A stretch of DNA of 30,436 bases. It comes from DASTYK01 sp964430275. Lineage in GTDB: Bacteria; Gemmatimonadota; Gemmatimonadetes; Longimicrobiales; RSA9. Below are positions 13,834 through 21,612 of the stretch, one piece after another; position 1 is the first letter of the stretch, and the number at the start of each line of letters is the position of its first letter. The notes beneath the pieces are model-generated. The model saw only the letters and a program-made list of their open reading frames with translations, ran no database searches and was not told the origin of the DNA. The stretch covers positions 1 through 30,436 of the forward strand of contig CAYSGF010000227.1 of NCBI GenBank assembly GCA_964430275.1, in the 5' to 3' direction. The position numbers were made by a program, and so were the translations under genes.

Positions 13834-15804
13834 TCAGAACAGTGCGTTCGCCGCGAACGCGCCCACCCAGGCGAGCACGAGCATGTAGCTGAACTGGAGT
13901 GCGGGCCATTTCCATCCGCCGGTCTCGCGCTTCGTTGCGGCGACGGTGGACATGCACTGGAGCGCGAATGCGAAGAAGACGAGGAGTGCGATGGCGCCGC
14001 CGAGATCGAGGTCGCGCTTGAGCGAATCCTGGATCTCGATGGAGCCGTCCTCGGCGTTCTCGACGCCGTAGATCGTGCCGAGTGTGCCGACAATGACCTC
14101 GCGGGCGGCGAGCGACGAGATGATGCCGACACCGATCTTCCAGTCGAAGCCAAGCGGTGCAATGGCGGGCTCGATCACGTGACCAGCGCGGCCGAGCAGG
14201 CTCTGCTCCAGCGGGGGTGGTCCGCCGTCCACGCGCGGGAACTGCATGAGCGCCCACAGGATGATCGCGACGGCGAGAATGACGCGGCCGATGCGCAGCA
14301 GGAAGATGCGGCTGCGGTCCATGAGGCGGAGCGCGATGGAGCGCCACGTCGGCAGGCGATAGGGTGGCAGCTCCATGACGAAGTGCGCAGCTCGCCCGCG
14401 CAGCAGTGTGCCCTTCAGCACGAACGCGGTGACGACGGCGGCCGTGGCACCGAGCGCGTAGAGGCCGAGCAGTGTGGCGGCGCGCGTGCCGAAGAACGGA
14501 CCGAGCAGCGGCCGCTCGGGAATGAACGCGGCGATGAGCAACGCGTAGACGGGCAGCCGCGCGGAGCAGGTCATGAACGGCACCACGAAGATGGTCGCGA
14601 TGCGGTCGCGCTCATCGGAGACGGTGCGCGTCGCCATGATCGCGGGCACCGCGCACGCGAAGCCCGAGAGCAGCGGCAGGAACGCCCTGCCCTGCAGGCC
14701 GACCCGGTGCATGGAGCGGTCGGCGATCACTGCCGCGCGCGCCATGTAACCGGAATCTTCGAGCAGGCCGAGGAACAGGAAGAGGATCAGGATCTGCGGC
14801 AGGAACACGACCACGCTGCCGACACCCATCCAGATGCCGTCCACGAGAAGCGAGCGAATCCAGGTGTCCGGCAGCACCGCGCGCATCCATTCGCCGCTCG
14901 CTGCAACGAGCGACTCGACGCCGTCCATGAGCGGCGTCGCCCACGTGAAGATCGCCTGGAACACGAGTGCGACGAGCACGGCGAAGATGAGCGGACCCGC
15001 GATGCGGTGCAGGAGGATCGAGTCCAGACGGTTCGTCATGCGCGAGCCGAGCGGCGCAACGTAGCCGGACTGCTGCGCGATCACGCGCACGCGGCCGCGC
15101 CGCGTCACGAACACATCCACGACCGGCAGATCGATCCGGCGCGGTGCGGCGCCGTTGCCGCGCTCCGGCACCGCAGCGGGCCCGGATTCGTCACCGTTTT
15201 CGTGCGCCGCGGTCGTGGTCGTACGCACACGCACCGCGTCCAGGAACTCGTGCACGCGCTCGACGCCCATGCCACTGCGCGCGGCCGCCGCGACGACACG
15301 CACGCCTAGTCGAGCCGCCAGCTCACGCTCATCGACGGAGCCGCCGCCGGCCGCAAGCTCGTCCGCCATGTTCAGGACGAGCAGCGTCGGGATCCCCATC
15401 TCGAGGACCGGCTCGACGAGCATCAACTGCGACTCGAGCCGCGTCGAGTCCACGATCAGCACGACCGCATCGGGCGCCGGCAGCCCTGCCACCCGCCCTT
15501 CCAGTACGTCCCGCGTCACCCGCTCGTCCAGCGAGCGCGCGGAAAAGCCGTGCAGCCCCGGTAGATCCACCAGCGTCAGCGTGCCGCCATCCGCCAGCCG
15601 GACGTCGCCCAGGCGCTTCTCCACCGTCACGCCCGGATAGTTGGCAACCTTCTGACGCAACCCGGTCAGGCGATTGAACAGCGTCGATTTTCCGGAGTTC
15701 GGCGGCCCGATCAGGGCCACCAGGGGCGGGCGGTCCGATGAAGAATGCACCGCGTTGCCTGCGGAGGCTGCCGCGGCCGCGCGGTCCTGCACTGTACCTG
15801 CCAT
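13834..15804 (-). CDS. feoB: ferrous iron transport protein B
   Basis: The 656-aa FeoB has an N-terminal GTPase domain with G1 GPPNSGKS (33-40), G3 DLPG (80-83) and G4 NMAD (145-148). A helical linker and a membrane part follow, with two GATE modules recognisable by CAVPAIMATR and CSARLPVY. FeoB moves Fe(II) across the inner membrane. It is shorter than the E. coli protein (773 aa), ends just after the last hydrophobic helix, and has an Ala/Ser-rich 25-residue extension before the G domain. ATG 15804 lies 9 bp after the feoA stop, so feoA-feoB form one operon. No feoC is seen. Iron control through the palindrome upstream of feoA is likely. Confidence 0.96.
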   Translation of the reverse strand: MAGTVQDRAAAAASAGNAVHSSSDRPPLVALIGPPNSGKSTLFNRLTGLRQKVANYPGVTVEKRLGDVRLADGGTLTLVDLPGLHGFSARSLDERVTRDVLEGRVAGLPAPDAVVLIVDSTRLESQLMLVEPVLEMGIPTLLVLNMADELAAGGGSVDERELAARLGVRVVAAAARSGMGVERVHEFLDAVRVRTTTTAAHENGDESGPAAVPERGNGAAPRRIDLPVVDVFVTRRGRVRVIAQQSGYVAPLGSRMTNRLDSILLHRIAGPLIFAVLVALVFQAIFTWATPLMDGVESLVAASGEWMRAVLPDTWIRSLLVDGIWMGVGSVVVFLPQILILFLFLGLLEDSGYMARAAVIADRSMHRVGLQGRAFLPLLSGFACAVPAIMATRTVSDERDRIATIFVVPFMTCSARLPVYALLIAAFIPERPLLGPFFGTRAATLLGLYALGATAAVVTAFVLKGTLLRGRAAHFVMELPPYRLPTWRSIALRLMDRSRIFLLRIGRVILAVAIILWALMQFPRVDGGPPPLEQSLLGRAGHVIEPAIAPLGFDWKIGVGIISSLAAREVIVGTLGTIYGVENAEDGSIEIQDSLKRDLDLGGAIALLVFFAFALQCMSTVAATKRETGGWKWPALQFSYMLVLAWVGAFAANALF

Positions 15805-15813
15805 TCTACGACC

Positions 15814-16125
15814 TCAGCTGGTCTGTGCCAGCCGCACGCATAAACAGCCCGCCGTCTCGCGACGCAGCGCGATCAGCAGGCCGTCGACCAGCAGAATCGG
15901 ATCGCCCGAGGGCGAGTGGCGCACCGGACACATCCGACAGCCCGGCAGGATGCCTCGCTCGAGCAGTGGCTCGACCTCATCCGCCGGCAGATCGATCCGC
16001 AACAGCTCCACCGTCTGGCGCAGCGGCACCTCCCGCAGCGTCAGATCGCCGTTGACGGTCGCCCGCACCCGGACTCGCCGGAACGGCGCCGTCATCCGGC
16101 GTAGAAAACTGGTCACAGGCCGCAT
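15814..16125 (-). CDS. feoA: ferrous iron transport protein A
   Basis: A 103-aa protein with the small SH3-like FeoA domain in its C-terminal 80 residues (LREVPLRQTVELLRID, then ERGILPGCRM, then GDPILLVDGLLIALRRETA). The N-terminus is about 20 residues longer than minimal FeoA proteins and basic. FeoA is a cytosolic partner that supports FeoB. I use ATG 16125; an in-frame GTG three codons earlier (16134) is also possible, and neither has a clear ribosome-binding site. It is followed by feoB after 9 bp. The Fur-like palindrome ends 5 bp before that GTG and 14 bp before the ATG. Confidence 0.88.
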   Translation of the reverse strand: MRPVTSFLRRMTAPFRRVRVRATVNGDLTLREVPLRQTVELLRIDLPADEVEPLLERGILPGCRMCPVRHSPSGDPILLVDGLLIALRRETAGCLCVRLAQTS

Positions 16126-16139
16126 GGTGCCCACGAGTT

Positions 16140-16154
16140 TGAGAATCGTTCTCA
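16140..16154. promoter_or_regulatory. Fur-like box upstream of feoAB
   Basis: TGAGAATCGTTCTCA is a perfect 6-3-6 palindrome (TGAGAA, TCG, TTCTCA) placed immediately before feoA. It closely resembles the 7-1-7 Fur-family core TGATAAT-N-ATTATCA, with T-to-G changes in a GC-rich genome. Fur-type repressors with iron shut off feo operons, so the context supports an iron-responsive operator. The regulator itself is not in the window. Confidence 0.75.
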
Positions 16155-16308
16155 GGCAAGCTGGCAGAGCGCAGGGCGTGCGTCAAGGCCGACTGGCACC
16201 GCCGGGCCACGCGTGTGGCTATGGAATGGGAAGAATGCCGGGTACGCGTTCAGCTAATGGAACGGGAAGGCGCCGGAATCGTGCCGGCCGCGCGGGCCAT
16301 CCGCGCAC

Positions 16309-16737
16309 TCAGGCGACGGCGCGCGTCGGTACGTCCTCGATGACGGCGTCGAGGCTTGCGCGGATCCATGCCTGCGCCGATGCAGCGGTGCGGGCCGGAT
16401 CGTGGGCGTGCTCGAGGCGGCGAAGCGCGTAGAGGCTGCCGAACAGGGCGCCGTCGGCCCAGCCCACGCGCACGATGCGCTGCCCGATCCGGCCTCGCAC
16501 CTCGAAGCGGTGATGCGCCGCGTCCGGGGGGCGGCGCACGAGCTCGAAGCTCTCCTGTGCGGGGGCCGGGCCGCGGGCGAGGTGGCACCAGCGACACGCG
16601 AGCTGAAAGAGCGCGCGCTGCGCTACGCCGTCCTCCTCGTCGAAGGGGGCGAAGGCGACTTCCAGATCGAAGAGCTCGTCCGTGTTCCGGACCTCGAACA
16701 GGCGGTCGAGCAGCCGCTGATACTGCTCCGGTTTCAT
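16309..16737 (-). CDS. 142-aa protein of unknown function
   Basis: I do not recognise a family. The product is soluble, begins MKPEQYQRLLDRLFEVR, has a CRWCHLARG segment with a CX2C pair near the middle, and ends in an Ala/Arg-rich helix. There is no signal peptide or membrane segment. An ATG six codons earlier (16755) is possible; neither start has a good ribosome-binding site. It lies upstream of feoA on the same strand, but 183 bp and the Fur-like box separate them, so it is probably a separate transcript. The coding call rests on an uninterrupted frame with natural residue usage and the absence of a better frame. Confidence 0.65.
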   Translation of the reverse strand: MKPEQYQRLLDRLFEVRNTDELFDLEVAFAPFDEEDGVAQRALFQLACRWCHLARGPAPAQESFELVRRPPDAAHHRFEVRGRIGQRIVRVGWADGALFGSLYALRRLEHAHDPARTAASAQAWIRASLDAVIEDVPTRAVA

Positions 16738-16818
16738 GGTCCGGAGAACTGGCATGTGGGGTGCCGGCCGATGCCCCGGTGGCGCGGCGGCTCCTACGTG
16801 TTGTCGGACCGTCAGTTA

Positions 16819-16835
16819 CGGCCGCCCTGCGGCCG
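16819..16835. terminator. short perfect hairpin
   Basis: CGGCCGC (16819-16825), CCT, GCGGCCG (16829-16835) is a perfect 7-bp stem with a 3-nt loop in the gap between the CHRD gene's 3' end and the unknown gene's start. It may help stop transcription from the CHRD gene; no U tract follows. Confidence 0.35.
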
Positions 16836-16933
16836 AGAGGGGGAGGACCAGTGGTGTTGCACTGGCGCCACCCCTGTCCCGGAGGCGCCCGTGGCGCGAG
16901 GCGCGACCGGAGCTACGAAGGGACCATGCGAAC

Positions 16934-16966
16934 GAATGCCCGGCAGCGCTGCACTGCCGGGCATTC
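16934..16966 (-). terminator. strong hairpin after CHRD gene
   Basis: GAATGCCCGGCAG (16934-16946) is perfectly complementary to CTGCCGGGCATTC (16954-16966), a 13-bp stem with a 7-nt loop, 26 bp past the stop of the CHRD lipoprotein gene. Position and stability suggest a transcription terminator or 3'-end protector; no U run follows on the minus strand. Confidence 0.65.
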
Positions 16967-16991
16967 CGGACTGCGGGCTGGGGGCAACGAC

Positions 16992-17474
16992 TCAGTCCGG
17001 CAACACCTGCCCGCGGATCTCGCCGGGCTGATGGGCGGCCGTGTGGACATTCACGTAGACGTCGCCGGAGCGCATGAGGTCGATGAGCGCGTCCAGGGTG
17101 GTGACGCCCTGCCCGGCCGCCAGGTCACCTGCGTCGAAGCTGGCGGTCTTGGTTCCGGGCCACGCGCCCTCCGCCTGGGCGCTGAACAGCAGCACGATGA
17201 CGCCGGCATTCTCGCCCGGGTCGGCCGGACCATGGATGTGGGCCGCGGTGACGTCCGTCAGGCCGGTCGTGCTGAGGGTGAAATCGATCGTCGTCCCATC
17301 GATGTCGAAAGTCGCCGTTCCCGCCCCGTCCGACGTCACCGGCGGCACCTCGTCATCGCCACTCAGGTCCGCACTGAAGCTGGTCGCGGGGAGGATCGGA
17401 TCGTCGTCGTCCTCACACGCGACGAACGCGGCACCGCCAAGGAACAGGGGCACGAGAAGCAAACGCATCCGCAT
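16992..17474 (-). CDS. CHRD-domain lipoprotein
   Basis: A 160-aa secreted protein. Its lipoprotein signal MRMRLLLVPLFLGGAAFVAC has Cys20 as lipid site, followed by an acidic EDDDD run. The rest is a CHRD (chordin) domain, about residues 33-158. It has its typical features: FSADLSGDDEVPPV at the start, AAHIHGP (78-83) in the middle, and GDVYVNVHTAAHQPGEIRGQ near the end. CHRD domains in bacteria are extracytoplasmic beta-folds of unknown biochemical role. The start is certain: AGGAGGT (17481-17487) lies 6 nt before the ATG at 17474. It follows the cupredoxin gene by 76 bp, so the two are probably co-transcribed and end at the 16934-16966 hairpin. Confidence 0.9.
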   Translation of the reverse strand: MRMRLLLVPLFLGGAAFVACEDDDDPILPATSFSADLSGDDEVPPVTSDGAGTATFDIDGTTIDFTLSTTGLTDVTAAHIHGPADPGENAGVIVLLFSAQAEGAWPGTKTASFDAGDLAAGQGVTTLDALIDLMRSGDVYVNVHTAAHQPGEIRGQVLPD

Positions 17475-17550
17475 GTATCCACCTCCTGATTCGGGTATTG
17501 CCGGTAGACCGGCACAGGCGTCCCGCATCAGACGCTGAGAGAGCAGGAGC

Positions 17551-17937
17551 TCACTCGACGATGACCACGGCCTGCATGAACGGGTGCGGGATGCAGAAGT
17601 AGGGGAACTCCCCGGCATCCTCGAACGTGTGCGTGAACTCCTCGTCGCTGGCGAGGAGTCCCGAGTCCCACAGGTCGGCCGGCTCGGCGCCCGTCGCCGT
17701 GTGCGCCTCCGCGCCCGCATTCACCCACGTCACCGTGCCACCCTCGGCGACACAGGCCACCGGCGGATCGAAGCGGTAATCCCGGATCACCACCGTGACA
17801 CTCGCCGGCGCGTCGTCGCACGTCAGCACCGTCTCGGCCGGGTCCTGTGAGAAGCAGGCACCCAGACCCGCGAGCAGCACGGCCGCACCCGCGGCCAGTG
17901 GTCCGACGGTCCGCATCCTCGTCCCACGCGTCCTCAT
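17551..17937 (-). CDS. plastocyanin-like cupredoxin lipoprotein
   Basis: A 128-aa small blue-copper-type protein. A lipoprotein signal ends at Cys28 (LGAC). The cupredoxin fold follows: RDYRFDPPV, an EGGTVTWVNAGAEAHTA strand with copper ligand His79, and the C-terminal loop FCIPHPFM with Cys115, His118 and Met121. The short CX2HX2M loop is complete, so copper binding is likely. Cys40 and Cys62 may form a disulfide. It would carry electrons or hold copper outside the inner membrane. GGAGG lies 7 nt before ATG 17937; a second in-frame ATG seven codons later is less favoured. The CHRD gene follows. The TonB receptor operon ends 167 bp upstream. Confidence 0.88.
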   Translation of the reverse strand: MRTRGTRMRTVGPLAAGAAVLLAGLGACFSQDPAETVLTCDDAPASVTVVIRDYRFDPPVACVAEGGTVTWVNAGAEAHTATGAEPADLWDSGLLASDEEFTHTFEDAGEFPYFCIPHPFMQAVVIVE

Positions 17938-17954
17938 GCCACTGCCTCCGGATC

Positions 17955-17986
17955 GAACGTTCCGTAAACATGCACATACAGGAACG
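17955..17986. promoter_or_regulatory. inverted repeat upstream of the cupredoxin gene
   Basis: CGTTCC (17958-17963) and GGAACG (17981-17986) form an inverted repeat with 17 bp between, and an 8-bp palindrome GAACGTTC (17955-17962) overlaps the first arm. It starts 18 bp before the cupredoxin ATG, within the likely leader or promoter. It could be an operator; GGAAC is also the usual -35 core of ECF sigma promoters, but no fitting -10 was found. Confidence 0.3.
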
Positions 17987-18104
17987 AATCGTCTGCGAGA
18001 ATACGGACAATCGGGCGTGACCATCTGCAAGTTTTACGCACGACGGCAGGATCGACAGATCGTGCTGGCAGCCAGAACAGAGGTTGGGGCGGGGTATGCG
18101 CCGA

Positions 18105-20273
18105 TCAGAAGACCCAGCGTACGCCGAGCACGGGCAAGGTGGGCAGAGCGGAGAGGGGCTGGAGCTCGGCCGTGCTGCCTTCGCGGTAGTAGAACATTGC
18201 GCCGCGGCGGCTGAATGCGTTGATGAGCTTGGCGTAGGGCATGAGGTGGACATCGCGGTCGTGGAGGCGGATGTCCCACTCGCCACTGAGGACGGCGTCG
18301 ACGCGCATGTAGGGTCCCTGCCCGTGGCGTGGCACCTCGGCAGCCGGTGCCTCGCCGGCGAAGGTCATGACGGGAGGCCGGTCGAGCACGATGGAGGTGA
18401 GGGGGACGCCGGCGCCGTAGACGCCGGAGAGGTCGAGGTGGAGCGGCCCCGCGCCGGTGCCGACGCCGATGAAGGCGAGGTGCTGGTGGCCGGCCGTGGA
18501 GTCGAAGGGCGACGCCTGCCTGGCGAGCATCGAGTAGCCGCCCCAGATGCTGTTGCGATCGAGGACGAGCGCCCAGGCGAGCTCGGCGCCGGGCACGGTC
18601 TCGTAGTCTGCAGATGTGCCGGGCGCGGGGGCGTGTCGCAGGAACGCGCGGGCCTGAACGGCGAGGGACGGGGAGCGGTGCGCCAGCGTGAGCTCGTACT
18701 GGGTCGCGTGCTCGGTCGCGGTGAGGAGCTCGTTGAAGGCGAACGCCTCGGGTGTGTGGAGGGGCTCGAGCACGGCGATCTGGGAGTAGCGGCCGGCGGA
18801 CAGGGTCGCGGTCGTCGAGCCGCTGCCGAGCCATGTCAGGGCGAGGCGCGGCAGCAGGTGGAGGCGCGATGCATCCGTGTGCACGGCGGCACGCAGGCCG
18901 GCGTTGATCGCGAAGCGGGCACCGGGCCGCCAGGCGAAGTCCGTGAATGCGGCGGCGGTGGTGGCCGTCGCGGACGCGCACGGGAGCGCGAGTGTGCAGG
19001 AGACGGGACCGACCTTTTCGGGCGTGCTCGGGTCCGCGCTGGCCTGGCTGTGGCGGGCGAGGCGGATGTGCTCGAGCTCGACGCCGGCGTCCAGGTCGAG
19101 GGTTCCGAACGTCCAGTCATGCGCGGCGGTGACGGCGGAGCGGTCGAGGGTCGCCGTGAGGTGTCCGTCGGGCGCGGAGAGGAGCGGCAGGTCGACGATG
19201 CCGCGACTGAAGCTCGCGCGCGCGCGTGCACCGCTGCCTCGCTCGTTCGCGTCCCATGACAGGACGGAAGCGAAGTTGCGCCACGCCGCGACGTCCTGCG
19301 TCTGGTCGCGGGGGATGCGGATCGTCTCGCGCGTGGACACCACGAGAGCGTCGAGCGCGCCGTCCTCGCCGATCTGCCAGGCGGTGCGCGCGAGGCCGTC
19401 GCGGTACTCGTACGCGAAGGACTGGTCGATCACGGCATCGACGGCCTCGTCGTTGACGCGCCGCCCGGCCACCATGACGGAGCCATCGTCCGTGACCGGT
19501 GCCTCGACGCCGATGCGACTTGCGAGCAGGCCGAGCTCGCCCCAGGAGCGCAGGCGCTCGGGATGCGCCTTTCGCGTGACGTACTCGACGACGTAGTTCG
19601 TGCCGCCGTCGTAGCGCGCGGGCGCACCGCCGGTGTGCAGATCCGCGCTCGCCAGGATACCCGGGTCGACCGGTGCCAGGATCGCACCCAGGTGGAGCGG
19701 CGCGTTGATCACCGCACCATCGAGCATGACGCGGCCGCGCTCTGCGTTCGAGCCCCAGATATGGAGAGAATTCGGCGCGTGCCCCGGGTCCGTGGGCGGC
19801 TCCTGCGTCACGCTCATGAGATCATTCAGCGCGGCGGTCGCCGCGGTGCGCAGCACGCCGTTCTGCCGGCCTTCGACGGCTGCGAGGAGGGAGTCCTCCG
19901 CGGTGGCCGGCGCGGTGGCCGGCTGCGCGCGGCTCACTGGTACGACGAGCCGGGTGACGGCGATCGGGCGCACCTCGAGCGGCAGGTCGATCATGAGGTC
20001 GCTGCCGGCGTGAACGACGACACGCACGGTCGCGGGATCGTAGCCGGGATGGCGCACGACGAGCCAGTACTCGGCCGCGGCGAGCCCCTTCAGCGAGTAG
20101 GCGCCGTCGGAGTCCGTGAAGACTTCGCGGTCCGCGGCCTCGGAGATCGCGCGCACGGTCGCGCCCGAAATGCCGTCACCGGTGTGCAGGTCGATGATGC
20201 GCCCGCGCACCTGCGCCGCGACTGCGGACGCAGTCGCGAGCATCAGGAGTATGGCGATTCCGACTATACGCAA
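18105..20273 (-). CDS. TonB-dependent outer-membrane receptor with CarboxypepD-like N-domain
   Basis: A 722-aa receptor. A signal peptide (MRIVGIAILLMLATASAVAA) is followed by a carboxypeptidase-regulatory-like beta domain at about 22-98 (GRIIDLHTGDGISGATV, then DGAYSLKGLAAAEYWLVVRHPGY). A plug domain with VMLDGAVINAPLHLG, ending near TNYVVEYVTR, comes next, then a beta-barrel of about 470 residues ending in Phe (VLGVRWVF), as outer-membrane barrels do. The apparent start is TTG at 20273, 2 nt after the anti-sigma stop, so translation is probably coupled. It lacks the STN domain that FecA-type receptors use to signal to anti-sigma factors. It is the last gene of the ECF operon; the substrate is unknown. 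Confidence 0.88.
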   Translation of the reverse strand: MRIVGIAILLMLATASAVAAQVRGRIIDLHTGDGISGATVRAISEAADREVFTDSDGAYSLKGLAAAEYWLVVRHPGYDPATVRVVVHAGSDLMIDLPLEVRPIAVTRLVVPVSRAQPATAPATAEDSLLAAVEGRQNGVLRTAATAALNDLMSVTQEPPTDPGHAPNSLHIWGSNAERGRVMLDGAVINAPLHLGAILAPVDPGILASADLHTGGAPARYDGGTNYVVEYVTRKAHPERLRSWGELGLLASRIGVEAPVTDDGSVMVAGRRVNDEAVDAVIDQSFAYEYRDGLARTAWQIGEDGALDALVVSTRETIRIPRDQTQDVAAWRNFASVLSWDANERGSGARARASFSRGIVDLPLLSAPDGHLTATLDRSAVTAAHDWTFGTLDLDAGVELEHIRLARHSQASADPSTPEKVGPVSCTLALPCASATATTAAAFTDFAWRPGARFAINAGLRAAVHTDASRLHLLPRLALTWLGSGSTTATLSAGRYSQIAVLEPLHTPEAFAFNELLTATEHATQYELTLAHRSPSLAVQARAFLRHAPAPGTSADYETVPGAELAWALVLDRNSIWGGYSMLARQASPFDSTAGHQHLAFIGVGTGAGPLHLDLSGVYGAGVPLTSIVLDRPPVMTFAGEAPAAEVPRHGQGPYMRVDAVLSGEWDIRLHDRDVHLMPYAKLINAFSRRGAMFYYREGSTAELQPLSALPTLPVLGVRWVF

Positions 20274-20275
20274 TG

Positions 20276-21067
20276 TCAGCGTTCCATCACCACCGAATCG
20301 ATGATGATGCCCCGATCGGAATGAACTCTCGTGATTCGTCCCCGCTCCATTACTGCTACTTCCGCAGCACCGACGAGGATCCGCGCCGCGGGCAGATTCG
20401 CCGGCACCGTGACGCGCAGCACCGTGTGCGCGCCTGAAAGCTGCAGCGTCAGGTGTCCATCGCGCGCGACCACGCCCGGCGTGGAGCCGTCCATGAAGTC
20501 AACGATCACGTCGCTGCGCTCCGCGAAAACCACCTCGACGCGCGTGCCCTGTGTAACACCGCCGAGCACGATGTCCACGCTGCCCTGCGCCGGTGCGACT
20601 GCAATGGCGCCGCTCGACTCCAGTCCCACCGCCGGCTGCACGGCCTCCGGCTGCGGCTCGTTGGCGGTGAAAATGCCGACGAGTCGCTCGGGTCCCGCGA
20701 TCGCCGCGGCGGCCGCGCCGCTGAGTAAAACGAGACCGGCGGCCCAGCGCCAGACGCGAGGGCGGGACGGCGTGTGCTCTGCCGTGGAGCTGGCTGCCTG
20801 TGGTGTGGGGACCGGCAGTGCGCCGAGCGCGTCCGTTCTGGCCCGTATGTCGGCGACGGCGGCAAGGCCGGATCTCCACTCGGCGGGTTCGACCTCGTCG
20901 ATCCAGCGGAGCGCATAGGCAAACAGCGTCCCGGACTGATCGAGCTCGGTCAGGGTCTCGGAGCAGTCCCTGCACTCTGCGAGGTGGCGCTCGGTCTGCC
21001 GGCAGGCGGCCGGGGTGAGCTCGCCGTCGACGAATGCGACGAGGGTTTCGTTCGCGGGGTGCGTCAT
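20276..21067 (-). CDS. zinc-type (ZAS) anti-sigma factor, membrane protein
   Basis: A 263-aa protein. The cytosolic N-terminus has the zf-HC2 motif His28-X3-Cys32-X2-Cys35 (HLAECRDC), the hallmark of zinc-binding anti-sigma domains that hold an ECF sigma factor. One transmembrane helix follows at about 106-125 (WRWAAGLVLLSGAAAAAIAG). A periplasmic beta-rich domain of about 130 residues comes last, with repeated VEVVF, DGHLTLQLSG and HTVLRVTV strands resembling FecR-type sensing domains. Its ATG overlaps the sigma-factor stop in ATGA (21064-21067), so expression is coupled. It should sequester the neighbouring sigma factor until a periplasmic signal arrives. The TonB receptor follows directly. 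Confidence 0.9.
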   Translation of the reverse strand: MTHPANETLVAFVDGELTPAACRQTERHLAECRDCSETLTELDQSGTLFAYALRWIDEVEPAEWRSGLAAVADIRARTDALGALPVPTPQAASSTAEHTPSRPRVWRWAAGLVLLSGAAAAAIAGPERLVGIFTANEPQPEAVQPAVGLESSGAIAVAPAQGSVDIVLGGVTQGTRVEVVFAERSDVIVDFMDGSTPGVVARDGHLTLQLSGAHTVLRVTVPANLPAARILVGAAEVAVMERGRITRVHSDRGIIIDSVVMER

Positions 21068-21612
21068 TCCGGAGCCTCCTCGAGGTACGCGGCCCGGAAG
21101 CGCTGGAGCGCACGGGCGATGAGGACGGATACCGATGCGGCTTTGACTTCCACGATGTCTGCAATCTCCTTGTGTCGAAAACCGGACTCGCGCAGGACCA
21201 GGACCTCGCGGTCGCGTGGGGAGAGCCGGTCGAGTGCGGCGCGCACGTGCGCGACGGTTTCACTGCGCTCGAGCGCCTGCTCGGGCGTCTGCGGGTCATC
21301 CGCATCGATTGGGATCGGGCGGCGCCGCATCATGTCGCGGCGACGGGCGTGATCGCGGACGAGGTTCGTCGCGACCCGGTACAGCCATGCCCTGCCATTG
21401 TCCATCGGGCGCACGGCCTCGACGCGCAGCAGCCGCAGCAGCGCTTCTTGTGCGAGATCCTCCGACAGATCCGGATCGCTCGTGAGGCGATGGAGGTAGC
21501 GGAGCAGCTCGCCGTGCCAGCGCGTCAGCTCGGCTTCGTTGCGCTCGGCGACGAGGGCAGGTCCACTCACCGGACCACGATCGTCTTCTGCGCGCTCACC
21601 GGCTCCTCCCAT
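21064..21612 (-). CDS. ECF-family RNA polymerase sigma factor
   Basis: The 182-aa sigma-70 family protein has only region 2 (ELLRYLHRLTSDPDLSEDLAQEALLRLL, about 35-95) and region 4 (LDRLSPRDREVLVLRESGFRHKEIADI, about 127-172), as in extracytoplasmic-function sigma factors. The start is ATG 21612, supported by GGAG 7 nt upstream. A GTG at 21570, overlapping the previous stop, has no ribosome-binding site. This choice gives a 46-bp overlap with the upstream lipoprotein gene. The stop overlaps the anti-sigma start by 4 bp. It should direct transcription of its own operon and perhaps neighbours. The target promoter was not identified. Confidence 0.92.
   Translation of the reverse strand: MGGAGERAEDDRGPVSGPALVAERNEAELTRWHGELLRYLHRLTSDPDLSEDLAQEALLRLLRVEAVRPMDNGRAWLYRVATNLVRDHARRRDMMRRRPIPIDADDPQTPEQALERSETVAHVRAALDRLSPRDREVLVLRESGFRHKEIADIVEVKAASVSVLIARALQRFRAAYLEEAPE

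Noticed and set aside
13549..15309. A 586-codon plus-strand frame opposite feoB
   Set aside because: It mirrors a clear FeoB gene and is low-complexity (Glu, Arg, His, Ala); no signature of its own.
18084..19259. A 391-codon plus-strand frame opposite the TonB receptor
   Set aside because: Gly/Arg/Glu-rich shadow; the minus strand has signal peptide, plug and barrel.
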